A stretch of DNA of 10,244 bases, from positions 1-10,244 of the forward strand of contig JAIOQL010000393.1 in assembly GCA_021413405.1 (NCBI GenBank), in the 5' to 3' direction. Under the pieces are notes generated by a model. The model was not told the DNA's origin. It was given only the letters and a program-made list of their open reading frames with translations, and did not search any database. Made by a program: the position numbers and the translations under genes. Positions 1-6,029 of this stretch are shown here, in pieces. This DNA is from Leptospira sp. (GTDB lineage Bacteria > Spirochaetota > Leptospiria > Leptospirales > Leptospiraceae). How positions within the stretch are numbered: the stretch's first letter is position 1; every line of letters begins with the position of its first letter.

Positions 1-335
1 CATCCGGAGGCAGGAGTTGCAACTACACTGACCGGCGCTTGCACCAGGTTGTAGGGATCCAACAGGTCTACCTGACCGGAATAGAGTGGTCGCGAATAAG
101 GTGGGTATTGAGACCACTTTTTGTAATATTCCAGCTGATCTGCAGCATCTTCACCAACGGTTTCAAACCCGGTTTCGCCTAACGGAACAGTGGTCGGGTC
201 TTTTTTTTGCGTCATAAAATCTTTTTCTCCGATTTTAGAAGCATTCTTTTTTTCGGGTGTGCAGATAGCATAAACAGCCAGGATCAAAATGAATGATACA
301 GCCAAAGCGAGCACGATTTTTGTGGTTTTACTCAT
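1..335 (-). CDS. Membrane-anchored protein of unknown function (3' end outside window)
   Basis: I do not recognise this family. The first 111 codons are visible; the frame is open to the left edge, so the C-terminus is missing. The start is ATG at 335, preceded by a good ribosome-binding site (GAGGA, seven bases upstream). Residues 1-25 form a lysine-flanked start (MSKTTK) and a strongly hydrophobic segment (about 7-24), ending in Cys25. This could be a signal peptide or a single N-terminal anchor; the residues before Cys25 (Y-A-I) make a poor lipobox. A polar stretch follows, then a Tyr/Pro-rich segment around residues 75-95 containing YPPYSRPLYSG and DLLDPYN, which looks like the beginning of a folded extracytoplasmic domain. 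It is transcribed divergently from the cyclic-nucleotide-binding gene at 435. That this is a coding region is well supported by the ribosome-binding site and signal-like N-terminus; the function is unknown. Confidence 0.8.
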   Translation of the reverse strand, partial: MSKTTKIVLALAVSFILILAVYAICTPEKKNASKIGEKDFMTQKKDPTTVPLGETGFETVGEDAADQLEYYKKWSQYPPYSRPLYSGQVDLLDPYNLVQAPVSVVATPASG

Positions 336-367
336 AATCTAATCCTCAGAAACTTAACTAAAAAGAC

Positions 368-386
368 TGCTCTTGAATAAAGAGCA
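368..386. promoter_or_regulatory. Perfect 7-bp inverted repeat, candidate operator
   Basis: TGCTCTT and AAGAGCA are perfect inverted arms separated by five bases (GAATA). The repeat ends two bases before a TATAAT box at 389-394, in the place where a -35 element or a regulator-binding site would lie, between two divergent genes. Its position suggests an operator. It could also be a weak hairpin: on the minus strand it is followed by a short T run. No known regulator site is recognised. Confidence 0.4.
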
Positions 387-388
387 AG

Positions 389-394
389 TATAAT
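389..394 (+). promoter_or_regulatory. Candidate -10 box for the cyclase operon
   Basis: An exact TATAAT lies about 40 bases upstream of the ATG at 435. No good -35 hexamer sits 16-18 bases upstream (the bases there read about ACTGCT), and the inverted repeat at 368-386 occupies the spacer, which would fit an activator-dependent or repressed promoter. On the opposite strand the overlapping sequence reads TATACT, so it might also serve the gene that starts at 335. This is inferred from sequence alone. Confidence 0.4.
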
Positions 395-434
395 AATTAA
401 ATTTTTATGACAGGTATTTCCGATATTAAAAACA

Positions 435-956
435 ATGGATCTACCAATTTGGAAAGAGATACTCAGGAAGAAACTCACCCCGGAGCAGGAAATATCCTTG
501 TTTCTTGCGGATACTGCATTATTTGCAAATCTGAATAAACGGGCATTAAAAGAAATTGCGGGACTTGTTCATCCCAGAAGTTTTTCAGAAGGGGAAACTG
601 TTTTCCGTCAGGGCGAAGCCGGTGCCGGACTGTATCTGATTATGGAAGGCAAAGTAGCAATCTCTTCTGCGCGGGAGGGAGTGACAATGCAACTTGCCGA
701 GCTGACGAAGGGAGCTTTTTTTGGTGAACTCTCACTGTTCACTGAGGATCCGAGAACCGCAACTGCCACCGCAGTCGAAGATAGTGTTTTACTGGGATTT
801 TTCCAGCCGGATCTGAAAACGCTGATTGAAAGAAAACCGAAAGCTGGAATAGACATCATAATGAGTATTTCCACAATCATCGCTCAAAGACTTGGAAAAA
901 CCAATTCGGTTCTCGAAAAAGCATACTTCAAAGGAAAAGCAAAGAGTGTCCGGTAA
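435..956 (+). CDS. Cyclic nucleotide-binding domain protein (Crp-type cNMP-binding fold)
   Basis: A 173-residue soluble protein made almost entirely of one cyclic-nucleotide-binding domain (about residues 28-155). The phosphate-binding cassette is intact: FFGELSLF at 95-102 and PRTAT at 106-110. Glu98 is expected to bind the ribose and Arg107 the cyclic phosphate. The glycine-rich turns typical of the fold are also present (SEGETVFRQGE, LIMEGKV). There is no helix-turn-helix after the domain, only about 18 basic residues, so it is not a Crp/Fnr transcription factor as it stands. It is more likely a cNMP-responsive adaptor, or a domain acting on a partner. No clear ribosome-binding site precedes the ATG; an A-rich leader does. 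It is the first gene of a five-gene run that ends with a class III cyclase, so cAMP is the obvious ligand candidate (inference). Confidence 0.93.
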   Translation: MDLPIWKEILRKKLTPEQEISLFLADTALFANLNKRALKEIAGLVHPRSFSEGETVFRQGEAGAGLYLIMEGKVAISSAREGVTMQLAELTKGAFFGELSLFTEDPRTATATAVEDSVLLGFFQPDLKTLIERKPKAGIDIIMSISTIIAQRLGKTNSVLEKAYFKGKAKSVR

Positions 957-957
957 T

Positions 958-2016
958 ATGAGTCACCGCCGGCAGAATATTTCAGTCTATCTCCTGAAAT
1001 ATGCATTTTACTTTCTTGTAATCAGTGCCATTGTCATTGCTGTTCTCGGCGTCAAAGCCCTTGTAATTCCAATTTTATTTTCGATGATCACTTTCTATGT
1101 TTTCAACAGGATCGTTGATAATTTTGAAAGCATTGGAATTTCGCGTCTGGTATCGATCATTTTCATTTTCAGCGTTCTCGGAACCTCTTTATTTTTTCTT
1201 ATCTATGAACTGATTGCGCCTCTCTACCAGGAAAGCTCTCCGCTCTTTTCAGACTGGCTGAACCAGGGAGACCAGGGTAAATTTAAATTTATGAAACTGA
1301 GTATCAGTTTCCGGATAAATGATCTTGATTCCAAGTGGGATGAGATCATTAAGCCTGATCAGATCCTGACAAAATCGGTAGAATATATTAAGGGTTTCAT
1401 AAAAAGTCTGGCAGAATTTGTTCCCACATTGGTTACTTATCTGATCATAACACCGATTATAACTTTTTTCCTGTTACTGGAAGGTGACAGAATTTATAAA
1501 GAAATGATTACAATAGTTCCGAACCGATTTTTCGAAATGACTCTTATGATAACTCATAAAATCAATGAGCAGATAACCAGTTATCTGAAAAGCCTTGTCA
1601 TCCAGGGTCTGATAATGGCAGCGATTGTTTCCACTGGATTCTATTTTATCGGTCTCGATCATTTTCTGGTGTTCGGGCTTTTTGTCGGGATTGCAAATTC
1701 TATTCCCTATGTCGGACCGATCCTCGGAGCAGTTCCTCCACTTGTATTTACAATTGTAGATAATAATCCGAATACCGGGCTTCTTGGTGTTCTTGGAGTA
1801 ATTGCTGTTGGACAGCTGGTTGACAACATTCTCGTTCAACCTGCCATCATCGCAAAATCGGTTTCTCTTCATCCGCTGATTATGATAGGGGGAGTTGTTG
1901 TCGGCGGAGAAATATTTGGTCTGCTTGGTATGCTTTTCGCTGTCCCTGTCCTTTCTATTATGAAAGTCAGTATTGGGATTTTATATAAATCGTTAAAAGA
2001 TCACCAGATTATTTGA
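958..2016 (+). CDS. AI-2E transporter family (PerM-like) polytopic membrane protein
   Basis: A 352-residue inner-membrane protein of the AI-2E transporter family. Members carry multiple transmembrane helices; a few have been linked to autoinducer-2 export or to ion exchange, but most are uncharacterised. Hydrophobic helices occur near the N-terminus (about 16-50 and 65-88), a soluble loop lies at about 90-150, and a second membrane bundle runs from about 155 to 345. Family hallmarks are PIITFFLLLEGD starting near residue 166 and the NSIPYVGP motif with PYVGP at 250-254, followed by a glycine-rich C-terminal helix pair. I place the start at ATG 958, one base after the upstream stop. An in-frame ATG at 892 would add 22 very basic residues lying inside the upstream gene and is less likely. 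The close spacing suggests translational coupling with the cyclic-nucleotide-binding gene. The substrate is unknown. Confidence 0.93.
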   Translation: MSHRRQNISVYLLKYAFYFLVISAIVIAVLGVKALVIPILFSMITFYVFNRIVDNFESIGISRLVSIIFIFSVLGTSLFFLIYELIAPLYQESSPLFSDWLNQGDQGKFKFMKLSISFRINDLDSKWDEIIKPDQILTKSVEYIKGFIKSLAEFVPTLVTYLIITPIITFFLLLEGDRIYKEMITIVPNRFFEMTLMITHKINEQITSYLKSLVIQGLIMAAIVSTGFYFIGLDHFLVFGLFVGIANSIPYVGPILGAVPPLVFTIVDNNPNTGLLGVLGVIAVGQLVDNILVQPAIIAKSVSLHPLIMIGGVVVGGEIFGLLGMLFAVPVLSIMKVSIGILYKSLKDHQII

Positions 2017-2019
2017 TGT

Positions 2020-2586
2020 ATGGACAGAGTCTATCAGCTGCAAAAAATCTTTGGACTATCATTGATCGGTTCTATTTGCATTCTATTGCCATTACTGCAT
2101 TATTTCCGTTCAGGGAACAGAGAAAAATTCCTGGAACGCGAAACGGATACCAGATACAGAATAATTGAAGAAACGGGAAAGACTGATCTGCCTGATGTTA
2201 ATTTACTTTTGTCAAAACAATCACTCGTATATTCCTCTCCATTCCGGCAAAATTCAAAACTATTTCTGAAAGTTCATTTTTCACACCTTGATGGATCCGA
2301 CTTTGTGATTACAGAATGGATAGAATCTCCTCCGGATAAAGAATTCTATGATTCTTCACTGATACTTACAAAACGAAGTTTTAAAAAAGAAGATATCTTT
2401 CCTGTCTCAGATATTCCTGCTCTTTTTGTCGGAAATTTTCTGACAATTCCGGTTAAAGGAACCGTTGTCCGGTTTGGTCCGTTTGAACCGGAAGAGTTGA
2501 GCCGGTTCAGCAACGGTTATCTCTACATAGTCAGACAGTTTGACGGAAAAATTCTCTATAAAAACAAATTCAGGAGAGATGAGTAA
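2020..2586 (+). CDS. Membrane-anchored protein of unknown function
   Basis: I do not recognise this 188-residue protein. It has one hydrophobic segment at about residues 10-27 (GLSLIGSICILLPLL), followed by a charged stretch rich in Arg and Glu, and then a predicted extracytoplasmic domain of about 130 residues with alternating hydrophobic and polar residues that suggest beta structure (for example SKLFLKVHFSH and FLTIPVKGTVVRFGPF). There are no cysteines after the anchor. The start is ATG 2020, three bases after the preceding stop. The stop lies just before the ATG of the next gene, so the gene sits inside an operon with almost no spacing. Because the next two genes encode a secreted protein and a membrane redox-cyclase, a role at the membrane surface is plausible but not shown. 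Confidence 0.8.
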   Translation: MDRVYQLQKIFGLSLIGSICILLPLLHYFRSGNREKFLERETDTRYRIIEETGKTDLPDVNLLLSKQSLVYSSPFRQNSKLFLKVHFSHLDGSDFVITEWIESPPDKEFYDSSLILTKRSFKKEDIFPVSDIPALFVGNFLTIPVKGTVVRFGPFEPEELSRFSNGYLYIVRQFDGKILYKNKFRRDE

Positions 2587-2587
2587 A

Positions 2588-2965
2588 ATGCTTATTAAAT
2601 ATTTCTTTCTTATTCTTTCTGCCTTCCTCTTCCTTGCCCCTTCCTGGGATGATTCAAGTGAAGTAATAATCCGCGGTGAAATTGTAGATTCAAAATGTGC
2701 GTTAGGCGCAATGTCTCCGGGAGATGGCAAATCGCATAAAATTTGTTCAATCCGGTGTATTAAAAATGGAATGCCTCCTCTTCTGAAAGTCCGGGATAGG
2801 GGTGGTCAAGGCTACCGGTATTATCTTCTTTCCGACCAGGGAAAAAAAGGGGCAAACGAAATGGTAATTCCCTTTATAGGACAGCCCGTTGATGTCAAGG
2901 GAACTCTGATCAGGGATGCTAATCTCGTGATGATCGAGATCCGGGAAATAATTCCTGTTAAATAA
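2588..2965 (+). CDS. Small secreted Cys/His-containing protein of unknown function
   Basis: A 125-residue protein with a clear signal peptide (residues 1 to about 20, MLIKYFFLILSAFLFLAPS), so it is probably periplasmic. The mature part opens with a compact conserved-looking segment, GEIVDSKCALGAMSPGDGK, then HKICSIRC. Cys37, His50, Cys53 and Cys57 could bind a metal or form disulfides. The rest (PPLLKVRDRGG, YYLLSD, VDVKGTLIRD) looks like a small beta-barrel. I believe similar small secreted proteins occur in other bacteria, but I cannot name a family. The start at 2588 is chosen because AGGAG at 2572-2576 is 11 bases upstream and the signal peptide begins there; in-frame ATGs at 2540 and 2579 fit worse. 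It lies five bases before the cyclase gene, which makes it a candidate periplasmic partner of that protein's membrane domain (inference). Confidence 0.85.
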   Translation: MLIKYFFLILSAFLFLAPSWDDSSEVIIRGEIVDSKCALGAMSPGDGKSHKICSIRCIKNGMPPLLKVRDRGGQGYRYYLLSDQGKKGANEMVIPFIGQPVDVKGTLIRDANLVMIEIREIIPVK

Positions 2966-2970
2966 TTAAT

Positions 2971-4668
2971 ATGTTTCTAAAACCAATTTCGAAAAGAAAA
3001 TTTGATCTGTTATTATCCGGATTTTCCATCCTGTATTTCCTGATCTATTCTTTGATTTTCTATCGCGGACAGAGAATCGAAGGATTTCTTATGTCCTCAA
3101 CCGGTTTTTATGCATTCTTTCTTCTTAGCGTTGCACTCTCATTGGGTCCGCTTGCCTACCTGATACCAGAATGGAAAAGCCTGGTTTTACACCGTAGGCA
3201 TCTTGGTGTCTTTACATTTTTTATCGCGGCGTTTCACGGAATTTTTTCCACATTCATGATCGCAGAAGGGAATATTCTTGCGATTTATACTACTTATTTC
3301 GGGTTTTCTCTGAACAATATACCTTTCGAAATTTTTGGAGAAGTTGCGGTCTCAATACTGGCTGTTCTTGCGACTACATCCAATAATTATTTTAGTGCAA
3401 GACTCGGAGATAAATGGAAATACATTCACCTTGCGGTTTATTTTGCTTTTTTCTTTGCTGTGTTTCACATTGCTACCGGGCCATTACTGGATGAAGGGAA
3501 GGAATTTATGTACTTAGCTTTTTATTTTGTCATTGGAACAGTTTTGCTTCTGATTGGCTTTGCAATCTGGAAGGCGGCAATCCGTGGTGCCAGGCCTTTG
3601 GTAGAACCGGGTACTGACACAGGTTTTTTGCGCGAAAGCAGGCCGGCTTCGAAAGATAAGGACCAATATCTGAGCCGGTTTATCGGGTCAGAAGAATCGA
3701 CTTCCGTTACCGAACCGGATGTGGCACCAAAACCCGGGAAGAAGATTCCGATTATTTTGGATTTTGCCGGAGATAAAATTGTAAACGGTGATTCTTCGTA
3801 TACTATCCTGGAAAACGCACTTGATGCCGGTATTGAACATACCTTTGAATGTGGCGGAAACGCAAGGTGCTCGACTTGCAGAGTCATTATCCTTGAGGGC
3901 ATGGAGAACTGTCTCCCGAGAAATCAGGCAGAGGTGATTCTGGCAAAAAAGAAATCGTTTACGGATGAAGTGAGGCTTGCCTGCCAGACTCATGCAGTTG
4001 GAAACATAAAGCTGCGCAGGCTGGTTCTGGATGAGGAAGACATCAATGAAGCAATGAGCGAAGGAGTGAAATTTAAAGCATCTCCAGGGAAAGAACTCCA
4101 GCTTGCTGTCCTGTTTTCAGATATCCGTTCTTTCACTCCTTTTACTGAATCAAATCTTCCCTATGACGTAGTCCACATGCTCAACAGATATTTCAATGCA
4201 ATCGGAAAGCCGATAGATGAGAATTGCGGCTTTATCGATAAGTATATGGGCGACGGGATTATGGTTTTGTTCGGTCTCGACCAGAACCGGAAAACAGATC
4301 CGGTAGAAGATGGAATCAATGCCGGTCTCGGGATACTGAAAGCCCTGGAGGAAGTAAATCAGTATATCAAGAATCATTTCAATCATGAATTCAGGATCGG
4401 AATTGGACTCCACTATGGGCCTGTTATTGTTGGTGAAATGGGATTTCACCTTAAGATGCAGTTTACTGCGTTAGGCGACACAGTAAATCTTGCATCGAGA
4501 ATTGAATCCAGGACAAAAGACGCAAAAACTGACTTTCTTATTTCAGAAGAAGCGTATGAAAGAGTGAAAGATCAACCCTACAATTTTGGCAGGAAATTTA
4601 AGGCAAGTATCAAAGGGAAAACAGGTGTCTATACTCTTCACGAAATATTGAAGCCGGGTGTTCAATGA
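2971..4668 (+). CDS. Ferric-reductase-like membrane domain / [2Fe-2S] ferredoxin / class III adenylate cyclase fusion
   Basis: A 565-residue inner-membrane protein with three modules. Residues 11-200 form six hydrophobic helices with the pattern of ferric-reductase-like membrane domains, including MsrQ: RRHLGV with His77 and His89 in helix 3, and WKYIH with His153 and His166 in helix 5. These are candidate b-haem ligands. Residues 258-352 form a plant-type ferredoxin with Cys294-X5-Cys300-X2-Cys303 and Cys338 as cluster ligands. Residues 376-560 form a class III cyclase catalytic domain: metal-binding Asp384 (FSDIRSFT) and Asp428 (YMGDG), purine-selecting Lys424 and Thr499, and transition-state residues Asn506 and Arg510. 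All catalytic residues are present, and Thr at 499 points to class IIIb. The likely product is cAMP, with activity probably tuned by haem or cluster redox state. Redox-sensing membrane cyclases with related layouts (such as Sinorhizobium CyaC) are known. It is the last gene of the operon, and its end overlaps the convergent nitrilase gene by seven bases. Confidence 0.94.
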   Translation: MFLKPISKRKFDLLLSGFSILYFLIYSLIFYRGQRIEGFLMSSTGFYAFFLLSVALSLGPLAYLIPEWKSLVLHRRHLGVFTFFIAAFHGIFSTFMIAEGNILAIYTTYFGFSLNNIPFEIFGEVAVSILAVLATTSNNYFSARLGDKWKYIHLAVYFAFFFAVFHIATGPLLDEGKEFMYLAFYFVIGTVLLLIGFAIWKAAIRGARPLVEPGTDTGFLRESRPASKDKDQYLSRFIGSEESTSVTEPDVAPKPGKKIPIILDFAGDKIVNGDSSYTILENALDAGIEHTFECGGNARCSTCRVIILEGMENCLPRNQAEVILAKKKSFTDEVRLACQTHAVGNIKLRRLVLDEEDINEAMSEGVKFKASPGKELQLAVLFSDIRSFTPFTESNLPYDVVHMLNRYFNAIGKPIDENCGFIDKYMGDGIMVLFGLDQNRKTDPVEDGINAGLGILKALEEVNQYIKNHFNHEFRIGIGLHYGPVIVGEMGFHLKMQFTALGDTVNLASRIESRTKDAKTDFLISEEAYERVKDQPYNFGRKFKASIKGKTGVYTLHEILKPGVQ

Positions 4669-5387
4669 AAGACAGCAGTGTTCCAGACAATGCTTACAGT
4701 TTTAATTACTTCCGAATTGTTTTCCGACATTCCAACTTTCCAGTTAATTCCTGAAGGAGAAGCATAGAGACTTCTTCCTTCCATATTCTTTCCGAATATA
4801 TTACCTGTTCCGCAAACGTGGAGAATATGAAAAGAATACTGTTTCGAAAGTTTGAGATAATGATCGAGATATTTATCGTAGGATTCTTTTGTTGAGCTGT
4901 CTGTATCAGCGAAGAGGTGAAAAAGGACCTGGATTTTCTCATCTGAAAAATTCTGAAGTATTTTTTCATCTGCGGATTCATTTCCGCACAAGATTCCAAA
5001 TCGAATGCTGTTCATAATATAAATTCCACTGCTGTCGCCGTTTTGGATTTCTTTTTCGTTTGGCCCGGGAATTCTTTTGTCGTACCAGTCAATGAGTGTC
5101 ACATTCTGGACAATTGGACAGGAATTGAAAATTTTTCCATTCTCTTCCCTGAAAATACTTCCCCCGATAATTACACCCTTATAGTATTCAGATATTTCGA
5201 GAATCCGGTCCAGATTTTCTTTTGATTTGGATATCGAATTCCGGATAGAGTCACCCGGTTCCAGGAACGGGAAGTATTCCGGTAAGATCAGAAAATCTGA
5301 CTTTTGAGAAAGGAGCTTCTGTTTCTGATCCTTAGAAATTTCAGAATTGATATTCTTTTGAAAAAGTGTTACTTTACTGGATGGCAT
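4662..5387 (-). CDS. Carbon-nitrogen hydrolase (nitrilase superfamily)
   Basis: A 241-residue cytoplasmic enzyme of the nitrilase/amidase superfamily, which hydrolyses non-peptide C-N bonds with a Glu-Lys-Cys triad. All three residues can be placed: Glu37 in ILPEYFPF, Lys104 in WYDKRIPGPNE, and nucleophile Cys134 in FGILCGNES. The spacing between them fits the family. The protein is somewhat shorter than typical members (about 260-300), and the region after Cys134 diverges from better-known branches, so the substrate cannot be guessed; an omega-amidase or a specialised amidase are both possible. It starts 15 bases after the stop of the upstream minus-strand gene and appears to be the last gene of that run. 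Its 3' end overlaps the 3' end of the cyclase gene on the other strand by seven bases. Confidence 0.88.
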   Translation of the reverse strand: MPSSKVTLFQKNINSEISKDQKQKLLSQKSDFLILPEYFPFLEPGDSIRNSISKSKENLDRILEISEYYKGVIIGGSIFREENGKIFNSCPIVQNVTLIDWYDKRIPGPNEKEIQNGDSSGIYIMNSIRFGILCGNESADEKILQNFSDEKIQVLFHLFADTDSSTKESYDKYLDHYLKLSKQYSFHILHVCGTGNIFGKNMEGRSLYASPSGINWKVGMSENNSEVIKTVSIVWNTAVFH

Positions 5388-5402
5388 TAGAGGCGGTTCC
5401 GG

Positions 5403-5954
5403 TTAAATATTCAGTTCGCCGGAATTTTCTTCAGGTTCAGCCGAAAGAGTATCAAGTCCAGGCCCCTCGGGTACGTTGACACCGCTATCATCCTTAGGCT
5501 GATCTTCAGGGTTTGGCATTTCAATCCCAAACGAAGACTGCATTTCTTCCGGGGACATATCTACAATCCCTCCGAAAAGATCCCCATCTGTGAGCCTGTC
5601 GGCAAATGCGAGAGAATAGCAATAGGCTTCCATTATGCATTGCTTTATTGGCTTTTTATTCATTCTCTTTTTTACTTCCAGGGAGTCGAAAGTCATGATT
5701 TCGTCCATGTTCCCGACAATTTCTTTTTTGGATTTCATATCTGAAATGAGTATAGCCAGACCATCCCTGGTTTTTTCCATGAATTCTTTTATAACGTTTC
5801 TTGAATTCCTGGCCTGTTGACTTCTTTTTTGTTCCAGTTCGGTTGTTTTTTTCGAAGCCTGTATATAATTTGATCCGGGATTTTGTTTGTGTTTTGCCAA
5901 TTCGCGGACAACATCTTTGTAGATTTTAAATTGCTCTTCGCAGGGACGATCCAT
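5403..5954 (-). CDS. Unknown helical protein, possibly the C-terminal half of an interrupted gene
   Basis: I do not recognise this family. From ATG 5954 the product has 183 residues: a charged, mostly helical region (1 to about 75, e.g. FKIYKDVVRELAKHK and TTELEQKRSQQAR, coiled-coil-like), a compact central part (about 80-140, with KKPIKQCIMEAYCYSLAF and GDLFGGIVDMSPEEMQ), and an acidic, Pro/Gly-rich, probably disordered tail. AGGA lies about 10 bases before the ATG and could serve as a ribosome-binding site. Oddly, the frame stays open for 24 codons upstream of this ATG, as far as a TAG at 6027-6029, which is the stop codon of the preceding gene in the same frame. Those 24 codons encode plausible helical sequence (VDHRLKLQDIYE runs straight into the start). 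The gene may therefore begin further upstream with a rare ATT, or be the rear half of one 600-codon gene split by an amber codon. Confidence 0.75.
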   Translation of the reverse strand: MDRPCEEQFKIYKDVVRELAKHKQNPGSNYIQASKKTTELEQKRSQQARNSRNVIKEFMEKTRDGLAILISDMKSKKEIVGNMDEIMTFDSLEVKKRMNKKPIKQCIMEAYCYSLAFADRLTDGDLFGGIVDMSPEEMQSSFGIEMPNPEDQPKDDSGVNVPEGPGLDTLSAEPEENSGELNI

Positions 5955-6026
5955 CTCATAAATGTCCTGAAGTTTTAATCTGTGATCTACTTTTGCTCCA
6001 TTTACATGTGAAGCCTTGAGATCAAT

Positions 6027-6029
6027 CTA
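6027..6029 (-). other. In-frame amber codon joining two ORFs of one reading frame
   Basis: Reading the minus strand, the 393-codon ORF ends at this TAG. The same frame then continues for 24 sense codons into the ATG at 5954 and on to the stop at 5403, 601 sense codons in total if this codon is counted. The other two minus-strand frames hit stops soon after this point (a TGA almost at once, a TAA about ten codons on), so frame 0 is the only open one. The explanation could be a nonsense mutation, a sequencing error, readthrough, or two truly separate genes. Confidence 0.5.

Noticed and set aside
892..957. Upstream ATG 892 as the start of the AI-2E family gene
   Set aside because: It would place 22 very basic residues inside the end of the cyclic-nucleotide-binding gene; ATG 958, one base after that gene's stop, gives a normal N-terminus for the family.
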